Source: Bacillota bacterium | GTDB lineage: Bacteria > Bacillota > Clostridia > DSM-8532 | Direction of reading: 5' to 3' | DNA: 64,000 nt | Assembly: GCA_023415825.1 (NCBI GenBank) | Contig: JAEZJF010000012.1 | Span: 1 to 64,000, forward strand | Position numbers and translations under genes: made by a program | In this document: positions 17,873 to 27,431 of the stretch, one piece after another | Layout: each line of letters begins with the position of its first letter | Position numbering within the stretch: the stretch's first letter is position 1 | The notes under the pieces: generated by a model | What the model was told of the DNA's origin: nothing | The model's input: the letters and a program-made list of their open reading frames with translations, nothing else | Databases searched by the model: none

Positions 17873-18781
17873 ATGAGTAGAAAGTATAGATCAATTAATG
17901 AAATATCAACAGTATCCAATATTATCCTTAATATTTTTTATGTTCTTCTGTCACTGGTGTGCCTGCTTCCCATCCTTCTGGTCGTAGCCATTTCCTTTAC
18001 CGATGAAAATGAAATATTGTTAAACGGCTATAATCTGATTCCGCAAAAGTTCAGCCTTAAGGCCTATGAGTTTGTCTTAAGTGCAGGTGAAGCCATTGTG
18101 AATGCCTATGGTATTTCGATTCTCGTGGCCATACTCGGTACCTGCCTGAGTGTAGCGGTTATCACCCTTTATGCCTATCCGCTGTCCAGAAGTAATTTCA
18201 GGTACAAAAACCAGTTCGCATTTTTCGCTTTCTTTACCATGATCTTTGGAGGTGGTCTGGTTCCCTGGTTTATGGTTTATTCGCAGCTCATCAGAATCCG
18301 AGGCACCATCTGGATTCTCATCGTGCCCTACCTCATGAACGCCTGGTATGTCATGATCATGCGGACCTTCATAAAAACGACTGTCCCCGAATCCCTGATG
18401 GAATCGGCCAAGATTGATGGAGCGGGTGAATTCAGAACCTTCTTCTCCATAGTCCTGCCGCTTTTAAAACCAGGACTTGCCACCATCGGTCTTTTGAGTT
18501 GTTTGGGCTACTGGAATGACTGGTATCTTCCATTGGTATTCCTGACGGAAAGAAAGCTTTACAACATTCAATATGTTATGTATCAAACACTTTCAGATAT
18601 TCAGTTTTTAACCAGCGGAAGTGCTAACTTTGCTGAGTTAGGGAAGGTTCTGTCCGACCTTCCGGGTGAAAGTGCCCGAATGGTTATAGCCGTGCTGTCC
18701 ATCGGACCCATTGTTTTTGCCTATGGTTTTTTCCAGAAATACTTTATCAAGGGTCTCACCATTGGTGCTGTGAAGGGATGA
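17873..18781 (+). CDS. ABC transporter permease, LplC type
   Basis: The 302-residue second permease subunit of the same importer. The coupling loop is ESAKIDGAGEFRTFFSIVLP, and the C-terminal FFQKYFIKGLTIGAVKG is the signature end of the LplC/YtcP group. It starts 13 bp after the first permease with an AGGGGGGGATGAG ribosome-binding site. Confidence 0.92.
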   Translation: MSRKYRSINEISTVSNIILNIFYVLLSLVCLLPILLVVAISFTDENEILLNGYNLIPQKFSLKAYEFVLSAGEAIVNAYGISILVAILGTCLSVAVITLYAYPLSRSNFRYKNQFAFFAFFTMIFGGGLVPWFMVYSQLIRIRGTIWILIVPYLMNAWYVMIMRTFIKTTVPESLMESAKIDGAGEFRTFFSIVLPLLKPGLATIGLLSCLGYWNDWYLPLVFLTERKLYNIQYVMYQTLSDIQFLTSGSANFAELGKVLSDLPGESARMVIAVLSIGPIVFAYGFFQKYFIKGLTIGAVKG

Positions 18782-18828
18782 TACCGGAAATCCGGATCAT
18801 ATAAAAATCAAACAAGGAGGATATGTCA

Positions 18829-20370
18829 ATGAAACTGAAAAGAAATCTATTCACCAAGGTCTTTGTTGTTGTGCTTTGCGTAGCCTTTATGCTTGCGGGC
18901 TGCGGCAAGACTGTAACACCGGCTTCCAGCACGACTCCCACACCTTCCCAAAGTGCAACTCCAAGCAGTACCGCAACGCCTGAGCCCGTATCTACTGTAC
19001 CAAAAGAAAATGTTAAGCTCACCATGTACTGCGTTGGCGACAGTCAGGATATGACCCACATTGAGAATGCTGTCAATGAGTATCTCAAGGATAAGCTCAA
19101 CATCACCCTGGAATATGAGTGCTTCGGATGGGGCGATACCTATACCCCGAAAATCAACCCGATGCTGGCTGCTGGCGACCCCATTGATATCGTATTTACC
19201 TCCAACTGGGCTGCCAATTACAGAATGAATGCTGCCAATGGATACTTCAGAGAACTTAATGATTTCCTTGCCAAGTATCCCGGTATTGCATCCGTTACAG
19301 GTGAGGACTTCCTCAATGCCACTCAGATCAACGGAAAGAACTATGCCCTCCCCTGCAACAAGGAACAGGCTCATAACTGGGGCTTCCTCTTAAAGAAGGA
19401 TCTTGTTGAGAAATTTGGCATTGATCTTAAGAGCATTAAGTCACTTGAAGATCTGGAACCCTACTTTGACCGCGTACTTAAGGAAGAGCCCGGTATTACT
19501 CCGCTTCTGGCCGTTCAAATGGATGCTCCCTGGCATCTCCTTGACTGGAATACCTTCAGTGATGATGACGTTCCAGGTGCCCTTTACAACGACAATCGCG
19601 ATACCAAGATTATCAATCAGTTCTTAGCTCCTGAGTCTATCGCTCAGTATAAGAAAATGCGTGAATATTTTAATAAGAAGTACATCCATCCCGATGCCGC
19701 CACTCAGGACAATTTCAGTGCAGAAATGAGCACAGGTAAGTATTTTGCATTCGTTGCTCCCATGAAGCCAGGTAAGGCTGTTGAAATGTCCGCTCAGACC
19801 AAAGTTGAGTGGGAAGAAATCTTTATCACACCTATCGTCATGTCAAACCGTGAGGCTGACGGTGCCATGCTGGCTATCCCAGCAGGCTCCAAGAACCCTG
19901 AAAGAGCTTTCCAGTTTATTGAAATGCTCTATACCGACCCCGTACTTAAAAACTTAATGAACTACGGCGTAGAAAACAAGGACTGGAAGTTTATCGGCGA
20001 AAACAGGATCGAAATCATTCCCAACAGCGGATATGTTTCCTCCGGCGGTTGGAGATTCGGAGACAATTTCAAAGATTATCTCATGGCAGGCGAAGACCCC
20101 AACAAGGCTCAATTATGGTCTGATTACAATAAAGCCGGTCTTCCGTTGAACAACCTCGGATTTGTATTTGATTCCACCAATGTTGCCAATGAGATCGCAG
20201 CCTGCAAGAGTGCTGTTCAGACCTACTACAAGCAGTTATTCACAGGTTCTGTTGATCCTGATCCGACCATTAAGAAGATGGAAGCTGAGCTTAAGGCTGC
20301 AGGTGTCGATACCGTTATTGCTGAAATGCAGAAACAATTTGACGAATGGTTAAAGACTAATGGTAAATGA
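18829..20370 (+). CDS. ABC transporter substrate-binding lipoprotein, LplA/YtcQ type
   Basis: The 513-residue family 1 binding protein has a DUF3502-like C terminus. ATG 18829 lies 8 nt after AAGGAGG (18814-18820); the in-frame ATG at 18823 is only 2 nt from it. Lipobox MLAGC is followed by a Thr/Pro/Ser linker. It is the partner of the two permeases just upstream. By family it should bind oligosaccharides; the sugar cannot be told from sequence. Confidence 0.92.
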   Translation: MKLKRNLFTKVFVVVLCVAFMLAGCGKTVTPASSTTPTPSQSATPSSTATPEPVSTVPKENVKLTMYCVGDSQDMTHIENAVNEYLKDKLNITLEYECFGWGDTYTPKINPMLAAGDPIDIVFTSNWAANYRMNAANGYFRELNDFLAKYPGIASVTGEDFLNATQINGKNYALPCNKEQAHNWGFLLKKDLVEKFGIDLKSIKSLEDLEPYFDRVLKEEPGITPLLAVQMDAPWHLLDWNTFSDDDVPGALYNDNRDTKIINQFLAPESIAQYKKMREYFNKKYIHPDAATQDNFSAEMSTGKYFAFVAPMKPGKAVEMSAQTKVEWEEIFITPIVMSNREADGAMLAIPAGSKNPERAFQFIEMLYTDPVLKNLMNYGVENKDWKFIGENRIEIIPNSGYVSSGGWRFGDNFKDYLMAGEDPNKAQLWSDYNKAGLPLNNLGFVFDSTNVANEIAACKSAVQTYYKQLFTGSVDPDPTIKKMEAELKAAGVDTVIAEMQKQFDEWLKTNGK

Positions 20371-20427
20371 CCCCCGATTTGAAGTTTCATGAATTCTATA
20401 AACCTTTATTGATTTAATTTTATCTTG

Positions 20428-20461
20428 AAGCTCCCGTAAAATATTCTTGCGGGAGCTTTTT
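20428..20461. terminator. Terminator between convergent genes
   Basis: AAGCTCCCG (20428-20436) pairs with CGGGAGCTT (20450-20458) and is followed by T5. It lies between the binding-protein gene and the convergent ZIP transporter. Confidence 0.85.
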
Positions 20462-20477
20462 CGCACTTCTATCAATT

Positions 20478-21317
20478 CTAAAAAATGAGAATAACACTAA
20501 AAGCCATAACCGCCATACCCAGCATCAATCCCAGAATGGAAAGGTTGTGTTCCCCATATTCCCTGGCAGAGGGTAAGAGCTCATCCAGGGAGATATAAAC
20601 CATGATACCGGCAACAGCACCGAAGATAAGGCCGAACACGGTGTCGGTGATAAGAGGCCCCAGTATCAACAGGGTAAGAATAGCACCCAATGGTTCGGAC
20701 AACCCTGAGAGAAGCGAAGCAAAAAAAGCTTTCTTTTTGCTTTTAGTGGCATAGTAGATGGGGATGGATATGGCGATGCCTTCGGGAATATTATGGATGG
20801 CTATGGCAAGCGCAATGGAAACTCCTAAAACAGGGCTCTTGACTCCTGAAATAAAGGTCGCAATGCCCTCGGGAAAGTTGTGAATGGTCACAGCCAATGC
20901 CGTAAATATTCCCGTTTTAAAGAGCCGATTTGATTGGCGGCCCGGAGTCGGGCGGTAAGCATCTTCAATTTTACGTGAGCGGTGCGGCTGATCCGGCTCG
21001 GGAATAAACTCATTGATGAGGGCCATTAGAGTGACGCCAAAAAAGAAAGCCAGAACTGTGAGCATTTTACCGTTTTTTATGCCATGAATATGACAGAGAT
21101 TAGTCTGAGCTTCCTGGTAGATTTCAATAAAGGAAATATAAATCATGATACCGGCTGAAAAGCCCAGCATGACGGACAGAAGCTTCATATTTGTTTTCCG
21201 GAAAAGCAGCACCAGCAATCCGCCGATTCCGGTAGAGATTCCTGCGAACAGAGATAGCCCAACGGCATAGATAATTTTATCAGGAGTCATGATATGCACC
21301 AAAAGACAAGATGTCAT
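20478..21317 (-). CDS. zupT: ZIP family divalent metal transporter
   Basis: The 279-residue membrane protein has about eight TM helices and the metal-site motifs HNFPEG and HNIPEG on consecutive helices, plus a cytoplasmic His/charged loop (PEPDQPHRSRK). The ZupT/ZIP family imports zinc and other divalent metals. The start is uncertain: Met1 (21317) and Met10 (21290) both lack a well-placed ribosome-binding site. It is the only minus-strand gene in the first 42 kb and is not linked to its neighbours. Confidence 0.88.
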   Translation of the reverse strand: MTSCLLVHIMTPDKIIYAVGLSLFAGISTGIGGLLVLLFRKTNMKLLSVMLGFSAGIMIYISFIEIYQEAQTNLCHIHGIKNGKMLTVLAFFFGVTLMALINEFIPEPDQPHRSRKIEDAYRPTPGRQSNRLFKTGIFTALAVTIHNFPEGIATFISGVKSPVLGVSIALAIAIHNIPEGIAISIPIYYATKSKKKAFFASLLSGLSEPLGAILTLLILGPLITDTVFGLIFGAVAGIMVYISLDELLPSAREYGEHNLSILGLMLGMAVMAFSVILIF

Positions 21318-21420
21318 AGTTTATGTGTATGAAGAACCTTCCTCTTGCATGTGACTTTAATTTAGATTAGTATAAGAAGAAGGAATTTGAAAGAAATTAC
21401 CAATAGGATGGTTAATTGAA

Positions 21421-22758
21421 ATGAAAACGGTTTTAAGACTTTTAATCATATTTTTGCTATTGTTTTCCATGGCTGCTTTTTCTTCATGTGACCGGCTTGT
21501 GCCAGAAGATAATAAAGAAATCATCAACCCTGATGATGACGATAAAGATGACGATATTGATGCAACCTCATCTCCTACTGGAGAAAACAACACCCCCTCG
21601 GCCACTCCTACAACTACACCTAAAGACCAGTCCCCCCACTCTTCTGTAGAGGTTAACCGGGAAGATACTTTGGGCCAAGGCACAACGATTTCTGATTTGG
21701 ATCAATATGGTTTAAACTCGAGACTCCAAGGGCTCGTGGATGATTCCAACCCTCATGGGATTGAGGATCATACCAATGGGATCATTGCAACACGAAATGC
21801 TTTTATTATAAATGAGCGTTTTAAAGATGAGATCATTGGCGGCATTACACTAGGGGATAGCTTTGCGGCTATCAAAAGCGTCCTGGGGTCAACCGGATGG
21901 GAGACAGAGGATATTTTGCTCTATCGGAGCCAGAACTATTATCTTTTATTCCATGGAAATCAGAAGGCTGAATTTGCCGTATTCATGATGGCGCCCAACG
22001 CTGAATATGATCAGAATATTTTAAGCCGAATCATTGAAGTTCTCAATTCGGAAGACTATACCTCTTTAGAGGAGTCTCTTTCTGTCATTGATCCAACAGG
22101 AACCTTTTTTGAAAGTAGCGGTTTCATTAATGGAGGAGGCTACTATGCAAGTTCATTAAAGGGTATCAGTATCATTGACTTTGACGAAAAAACAATTGAG
22201 GTCTACAGCAATTATCAAGGTGCTTTATTTGATCATACCGCCGCAAATCCACGCTATGAGGTCCGGTTTGTCGACCGTGATATGGCCATTGATGCCATGC
22301 TGAATGATTTGAATCGTTACTTTGAGATTGAAGAGTTATTTAGCAACGAGGCAGTGGTATCCCCGGATGGCAAGCTCAGCGCTGTCTTTGAGTGGGTATA
22401 CAGCATGGATCAGCATTTTATAGTTAGAACGCTTGACCACACCATACAGGACCGTTATATCTATGCTTCCACCCTAACTGAGTTCCAATGGCTGACCAAC
22501 AAACATCTCATCTATATTGACACCTATAATGAAATGCCCTACGCTATTGATGTAAATTTCTCAGACCCCAGTGCCATTAACATCCTCTACGAAGCCGGAG
22601 TCATCAAGGAAAAGGATGTGGATCTGGGACAATACAAATTTGAAATTCTGGGGATAAAGAACAATGTCATCAGTCTGAAGGACACTCTGACCAATACTAC
22701 CTATGCCATTGCGTTTAAAGAAGATAAAAATGGCGTTGTTACTTTCAGTCTAAAATAA
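21421..22758 (+). CDS. Unrecognised lipoprotein with Asp-rich and Thr/Pro linker
   Basis: Not recognised. The 445 residues start with a signal peptide and lipobox FSSC (about residue 23). An acidic stretch (DDDDKDDDID, near residue 40) and a PSATPTTTP linker follow, then a globular region of about 350 residues rich in beta-type alternation. It is probably anchored outside the membrane. It could bind calcium through the acidic stretch, but that is a guess. It stands alone between zupT and lepA. Confidence 0.75.
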   Translation: MKTVLRLLIIFLLLFSMAAFSSCDRLVPEDNKEIINPDDDDKDDDIDATSSPTGENNTPSATPTTTPKDQSPHSSVEVNREDTLGQGTTISDLDQYGLNSRLQGLVDDSNPHGIEDHTNGIIATRNAFIINERFKDEIIGGITLGDSFAAIKSVLGSTGWETEDILLYRSQNYYLLFHGNQKAEFAVFMMAPNAEYDQNILSRIIEVLNSEDYTSLEESLSVIDPTGTFFESSGFINGGGYYASSLKGISIIDFDEKTIEVYSNYQGALFDHTAANPRYEVRFVDRDMAIDAMLNDLNRYFEIEELFSNEAVVSPDGKLSAVFEWVYSMDQHFIVRTLDHTIQDRYIYASTLTEFQWLTNKHLIYIDTYNEMPYAIDVNFSDPSAINILYEAGVIKEKDVDLGQYKFEILGIKNNVISLKDTLTNTTYAIAFKEDKNGVVTFSLK

Positions 22759-22812
22759 GATTGAATCAAACAATAGAGGGATAAGGCTCAGGAACTGAGA
22801 ATCAGATACTAA

Positions 22813-22841
22813 TTGTGTCGAAGAAAGGCCTATGGTATAAT
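22813..22841 (+). promoter_or_regulatory. Promoter of lepA
   Basis: TTGTGT (22813-22818), a 17-bp spacer and TATAAT (22836-22841) with an upstream TG extension, 65 bp ahead of the lepA start. Confidence 0.6.
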
Positions 22842-22905
22842 TAATCACTGATTAGGCATCATTATGGATGCATGAGAATTTAGCATTTAATGGAGTTATT
22901 AATAT

Positions 22906-24717
22906 ATGGGGAATGAAAGACAGAAGAAGATTCGCAATTTCTGTATAATCGCACATATTGATCATGGCAAGTCGACACTGGCTGACAGGTTACTTGAGAA
23001 AACCGGTGCGCTCACCCAGCGTGAGATGGAGGAGCAGGTTCTTGACAATATGGATATTGAGCGGGAACGCGGCATAACCATCAAGGCCCAGGCTGTAAGA
23101 ATGGTGTATAAGGCTGATGATGGTGTGGAGTATATCCTAAATCTCATCGATACCCCCGGACATGTGGACTTTAATTATGAAGTATCACGCAGTATTGCCG
23201 CCTGTGAGGGGGCTGTACTGGTGGTTGACGCTTCACAGGGTATTGAGGCGCAAACTCTGGCTAATGTGTATTTGGCTTTGGAGCATAATCTTGAAATTAT
23301 GCCGGTCATCAACAAAATTGATCTTCCCAGCGCCAGACCCGATGAGGTGATCCAAGAAATTGAGGATGTTATAGGAATAGAAGCCCAAGGAGCACCAAAG
23401 GTATCGGCCAAAAGCGGTATTAACATTGAAAGTGTTTTGCAGAAAATAGTCGAGGTGATTCCACCGCCTAAAGGCGATGAAGACGCTCCACTGCGTGCCT
23501 TGGTTTTTGATTCCTATTATGATGCCTATAAAGGTGTTGTAGCCTATGCCCGTGTTATGGAAGGCAGTGTAAGGCTGGGCGAGAACATTCGCATGATGCA
23601 TACCGGAAAAGAGTTTCTGGTAACTGAAATAGGCTACCTCAGGCCGGGCGGACTCATACCCAGCGATTGTCTGCTTTCGGGAGAAGTGGGTTTTATCTGT
23701 GGCAGCATTAAAAACGTCAGAGATTGCCGGGTGGGTGATACCATCACTAAAGCTGATAACCCGGCAAAGGAAGTCCTGCCGGGATATAAAAAGGCCATCC
23801 CCATGGTATTTTGCGGAATTTATCCCGTTGACGGCTCCAAATACGGAGATCTTCGGGATTCTCTTGAAAAGCTCCAGCTAAACGATGCTTCATTGATGTT
23901 CGAGCCTGAATCCTCCGTTGCTCTGGGCTTTGGTTTTAGATGCGGCTTTTTGGGGCTGCTCCATATGGAAATTATTCAGGAGCGTCTGGAGCGCGAGTAT
24001 AACCTTGATATCATTACTACCGCGCCCAGTGTTGTCTATAAAATTTATAAAACCAATGGTGAGATGATAGAGTTGGACAATCCTACCAATATGCCCGACT
24101 CTACACTTATTGATTATATGGAAGAGCCCATTGTTAAGGCTAGCATCATGACCCCTACCGAGTATGTGGGCAACATCATGGAGCTCTGTCAGGAAAGACG
24201 GGGCACCTATGAGGGTATGGAGTATATGGAGGCCACCCGGGCCATTCTGCGTTATGAAATGCCTTTGAATGAAATTATCTATGATTTCTTTGATGCCTTA
24301 AAGTCGCGAACCAAGGGATATGCTTCATTGGATTATGAGCTCAAAGGCTATAAGGAATCCAATCTGGTTAAGCTTGATATTAAAATGAATAACGAAATTG
24401 TAGATGCCCTCTCTTTTATCGTGCATACCGATAAGGCCTATCCAAGAGGTCGTCGTATGGCTGAAAAGCTCAAGGATACCATTCCGAGGCAAATGTTTGA
24501 AATCCCTATTCAAGCTTGCATCGGTAATAAGATTATCGCTAGGGAGACTGTTAAAGCCTTCCGCAAAGACGTTCTGGCTAAATGCTACGGTGGTGATATA
24601 AGCCGTAAAAGGAAGCTGCTTGAAAAGCAAAAGGAAGGTAAGAAGCGCATGCGCCAGGTAGGAAATGTGGAAGTGCCGCAGGAAGCCTTCATGAGTGTGT
24701 TGAAACTGGATACTTAA
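22906..24717 (+). CDS. lepA: Elongation factor 4 (LepA)
   Basis: Ribosome-associated GTPase. G1 is AHIDHGKSTLAD, G3 is DTPGHVDF, G4 is NKID. Domains II and V follow, and the LepA-specific C-terminal domain ends KKRMRQVGNVEVPQEAF. The 603-residue length is typical. The lepA-hemW-hrcA-dnaK order is common in Firmicutes, here with a CheA-like gene inserted after hemW. Confidence 0.97.
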   Translation: MGNERQKKIRNFCIIAHIDHGKSTLADRLLEKTGALTQREMEEQVLDNMDIERERGITIKAQAVRMVYKADDGVEYILNLIDTPGHVDFNYEVSRSIAACEGAVLVVDASQGIEAQTLANVYLALEHNLEIMPVINKIDLPSARPDEVIQEIEDVIGIEAQGAPKVSAKSGINIESVLQKIVEVIPPPKGDEDAPLRALVFDSYYDAYKGVVAYARVMEGSVRLGENIRMMHTGKEFLVTEIGYLRPGGLIPSDCLLSGEVGFICGSIKNVRDCRVGDTITKADNPAKEVLPGYKKAIPMVFCGIYPVDGSKYGDLRDSLEKLQLNDASLMFEPESSVALGFGFRCGFLGLLHMEIIQERLEREYNLDIITTAPSVVYKIYKTNGEMIELDNPTNMPDSTLIDYMEEPIVKASIMTPTEYVGNIMELCQERRGTYEGMEYMEATRAILRYEMPLNEIIYDFFDALKSRTKGYASLDYELKGYKESNLVKLDIKMNNEIVDALSFIVHTDKAYPRGRRMAEKLKDTIPRQMFEIPIQACIGNKIIARETVKAFRKDVLAKCYGGDISRKRKLLEKQKEGKKRMRQVGNVEVPQEAFMSVLKLDT

Positions 24718-24724
24718 GAAATTG

Positions 24725-24753
24725 GGCGGGCTTTGATGCCCGCCTGTTTTTTT
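24725..24753 (+). terminator. Terminator after lepA
   Basis: GGCGGGC (24725-24731) pairs with GCCCGCC (24738-24744) and is followed by T7. It lies in the short gap before hemW, so it may attenuate rather than fully block readthrough. Confidence 0.85.
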
Positions 24754-24769
24754 ACGAAAGGCAGTACTA

Positions 24770-25909
24770 ATGAGTCAAAAGGAGCTTGGATTATATATTC
24801 ATATCCCCTTCTGTAAACAAAAATGCCACTATTGCGACTTTCCGTCCTATTCCGGCATGGAAGAGTACTGGGAAGCTTATACCAATGCTGTGGTGCATGA
24901 GCTGGTCATAAAAGCCGGGGTTTTCAGACAAGAAAGAATCAAATCCATTTTCATCGGTGGTGGAACACCTTCGCTTATTCCGCATGCCGATATTGTGAGA
25001 ATACTCGATACAGTTCGTAGCTATTATAACACCAATAAGGATTGCGAAAGCACCGTGGAATCCAATCCGGGTACCTTGACGTCTGAGAAGCTTGCAGCCT
25101 ACCGTTCTGCAGGGATAAACAGACTCAGCCTCGGGCTTCAGGCCTGCCAGGACAGGCTTCTCAAGAAGCTTGGCCGTATCCATACCTTCCATGACTTTAA
25201 AGAAGCCGTAAGCCTCGCACAAACCCATGGGTTTGAGAACATAAATGCCGATATAATCTTTGGAATACCAGGGCAAAGCTATGAGGAATGGCGTGAAACG
25301 ATAGCCCAGGTACTGACATTTAATTTGACGCACATTTCATGCTACAGCTTAAAGATAGAGGATGAGACTGTTTTTGGCCGAATGGCTAAAGAAGGGAAGC
25401 TTCATGAGGTGGAGGATGAAATCGATCGACAGATGTATCATTATGCCATTAATGAGTTTCATGGGGCAGGCTTTGACCAATACGAAATATCCAATTTTGC
25501 GAAACCTCAATACCAGTGTAAACATAATATGAATTACTGGGAGAGGGGGGAGTATATCGGAATTGGTGGGGGGGCTCACTCTTTCTACCAGAACAGACGG
25601 TATGCCAACACATCGGATGTATTAAAGTATGTTGAAGGGGTTAAAAAGGAGGCCCTCGTACTTTCGGAAGATACGACACTTTCGGTGGAAGATGGTATGG
25701 CAGAAAGAATAATATTGGGACTCCGCCTTAATAAAGGTATTAATTTAGCACTAATATCAAAGGAATTTGGTATGGATATGGAGAAAAAATATCATAAGGA
25801 ACTTGCAAAACTCTTATCCCAAAAACTTGTTGAACGTGACGGTACTATGATAAGATTAACCAAAATAGGAATGGACTTGGCGAATACTGTTTTTATTGAG
25901 TTTATTTAA
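24770..25909 (+). CDS. hemW: Radical SAM heme chaperone HemW
   Basis: The 379-residue radical SAM protein has CKQKCHYCDF (16-25), the CxxxCxxC cluster motif with the Cys after the cluster replaced by Phe as in HemW rather than HemN. Glycine-rich IGGGTPSL and ESNPGTL follow. HemW handles heme insertion and is often mislabelled coproporphyrinogen oxidase. It starts 52 bp after lepA. Confidence 0.92.
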   Translation: MSQKELGLYIHIPFCKQKCHYCDFPSYSGMEEYWEAYTNAVVHELVIKAGVFRQERIKSIFIGGGTPSLIPHADIVRILDTVRSYYNTNKDCESTVESNPGTLTSEKLAAYRSAGINRLSLGLQACQDRLLKKLGRIHTFHDFKEAVSLAQTHGFENINADIIFGIPGQSYEEWRETIAQVLTFNLTHISCYSLKIEDETVFGRMAKEGKLHEVEDEIDRQMYHYAINEFHGAGFDQYEISNFAKPQYQCKHNMNYWERGEYIGIGGGAHSFYQNRRYANTSDVLKYVEGVKKEALVLSEDTTLSVEDGMAERIILGLRLNKGINLALISKEFGMDMEKKYHKELAKLLSQKLVERDGTMIRLTKIGMDLANTVFIEFI

Positions 25910-25956
25910 TTTTTCCTTTCGGCTGGGAAAGGACTAAAGAACGGGAGGCATGTGAC

Positions 25957-27228
25957 ATGGATATTAAGGATGATAAGGAAATTGCTTCAACGGTGCCCGG
26001 ACTTTCAGAAATCAGCAAAAGCTACATGGAGGATTTCCTGATTGAAATCAGGGAAATTCTTGAGGATATAGAATTGGAGCTGGTTAATCTTGAAATGGAT
26101 CCGGGAAACAGGGATTTCCTCAATTCTATCTATTGTAGCTTCCATACTATTAGAGGTCTGACAGGCCTTTTAAATGATGCAACAAGTACTAAAATTGCCA
26201 TAGCCACCGAGGAACTGCTGGAGGCTATCAGAAAGTATTGTCCCATCATAACCAGAAACATTATAAACATGATTCTGGATTCGGTCAGCTTTATTAAAAA
26301 ACTTTGTGCCAATATACCTGATAGGGCTGATAGCAGTTTGCAGGGTGAGGTGGAGAGACATATCCAAAGCATAAAAAAGAATAAAGATGATATTCTTATG
26401 GAAATACGCCAACCCATGGAAAGAGAATCACGGATCGGAGAGATTCTGGTTCAGGAGGGGGCTATGGAGCGCTCCGAGGTTGATGAAATTTTAAAGAAGC
26501 AATCCAGTGTCAATGGAAAGATGAAGTTCGGTGAGATTGTCTTAAGAGAAAAGAAGGTGGATGCCTCCGAGATTATTAAGGCCATCCGTATGCAAAAGGT
26601 CCGCAATACCTCAACAGTTGATCAGTATGTGAAAATCCCGCTGGAGCGACTGGACCAGATCATCGGTCTTATTCAGAATGTCAGTGCCATCTATGATTCG
26701 GTAAAGGATGAGGCGGTTCTTCGTTTTGGAAGCAACGATGCCCTGACCATTGAGTCTTCAAAGGCTTATCATCTAATCAATGATGTTCGCAGTATATTAA
26801 AAGAACTTCGTATGGTAACTTTGCAGCAAGCCTTTCAGAAGCTTACCCGTTCAGCCTGTTCGATTATTGAAGAAAACCATCTTGAGGTTATGTTCTCCAC
26901 CATGGGGGAGAATATCGAGGTCGATAAAGAGATCGCAGATCGGCTTGCGCTTCCTTTAGGTGATCTTGTGAGGCTTCTTCTGGAAAAAGCCTATACTGAC
27001 GATGGGCAGAAAGATCAAAAAATCGGCAACATTGAAGTGGTCGCTTATGAAGAGGTAAACAATGTTCACATTGATATTACCGGCGATGTGACAGTAGATC
27101 TGGAGGATTTGAGGCAGGATCAACGCTACATAGAAGCTTCCAGACGCTTAAGCACCATGAAATGCCGCTTAAGCCTGGATGATATGAACAATGAAGGTGT
27201 GAGAATAGCCATCATGCTCCAAAGATAG
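25957..27228 (+). CDS. CheA-like protein with Hpt domain and degenerate kinase domain
   Basis: The 423-residue cytoplasmic protein has an N-terminal Hpt domain (about 15-125) with phospho-acceptor His63 in FHTIRG. Two repeats like those at the N terminus of GspE/PilB ATPases follow (IGEILVQEGAMERSEVDEIL, then FGEIVLREKKVDASEII, about 150-210). A CheA-type dimerisation region follows (VKIPLERLDQIIGLIQNV). In the ATPase region the N box reads PLGDLVRLL (333-341), with Leu340 where CheA has the essential Asn, and no G box is visible. There is no CheW-like domain. It is probably a phosphotransfer scaffold rather than a kinase. Confidence 0.75.
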   Translation: MDIKDDKEIASTVPGLSEISKSYMEDFLIEIREILEDIELELVNLEMDPGNRDFLNSIYCSFHTIRGLTGLLNDATSTKIAIATEELLEAIRKYCPIITRNIINMILDSVSFIKKLCANIPDRADSSLQGEVERHIQSIKKNKDDILMEIRQPMERESRIGEILVQEGAMERSEVDEILKKQSSVNGKMKFGEIVLREKKVDASEIIKAIRMQKVRNTSTVDQYVKIPLERLDQIIGLIQNVSAIYDSVKDEAVLRFGSNDALTIESSKAYHLINDVRSILKELRMVTLQQAFQKLTRSACSIIEENHLEVMFSTMGENIEVDKEIADRLALPLGDLVRLLLEKAYTDDGQKDQKIGNIEVVAYEEVNNVHIDITGDVTVDLEDLRQDQRYIEASRRLSTMKCRLSLDDMNNEGVRIAIMLQR

Positions 27229-27263
27229 GGCTTGATAATGATTAATAGAATACTGCCAAATGA

Positions 27264-27303
27264 CACAAAATACCCGTGTGTAAATGCGCGCGGGTATTTT
27301 GTG
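27264..27303 (+). terminator. Terminator ahead of hrcA
   Basis: CACAAAATACCCG (27264-27276) pairs perfectly with CGGGTATTTTGTG (27291-27303), a 13-bp stem. It ends the upstream transcript before the heat-shock promoter. Confidence 0.8.
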
Positions 27304-27342
27304 CGAGTAGAATCCTTCTTCATGCTATGCTTCGCAAAGCTA

Positions 27343-27371
27343 TTGACAAAGAGTATGCATAATGCTATTTT
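27343..27371 (+). promoter_or_regulatory. Heat-shock operon promoter
   Basis: Consensus TTGACA (27343-27348), a 17-bp spacer and TATTTT (27366-27371). The start site falls just ahead of or inside the CIRCE element, as expected for HrcA repression. Confidence 0.85.
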
Positions 27372-27381
27372 AAGAATAGTG

Positions 27382-27408
27382 TTAGCACTCAATGGTCGAG
27401 AGTGCTAA
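27382..27408 (+). promoter_or_regulatory. CIRCE operator (HrcA binding site)
   Basis: TTAGCACTC (27382-27390), 9 bp, then GAGTGCTAA (27400-27408): an exact match to the CIRCE consensus. It is 23 bp ahead of the hrcA start, so the operon is under HrcA autorepression relieved by heat shock. Confidence 0.98.
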
Positions 27409-27431
27409 CAAATTAAACAGGAGGTGAGATC

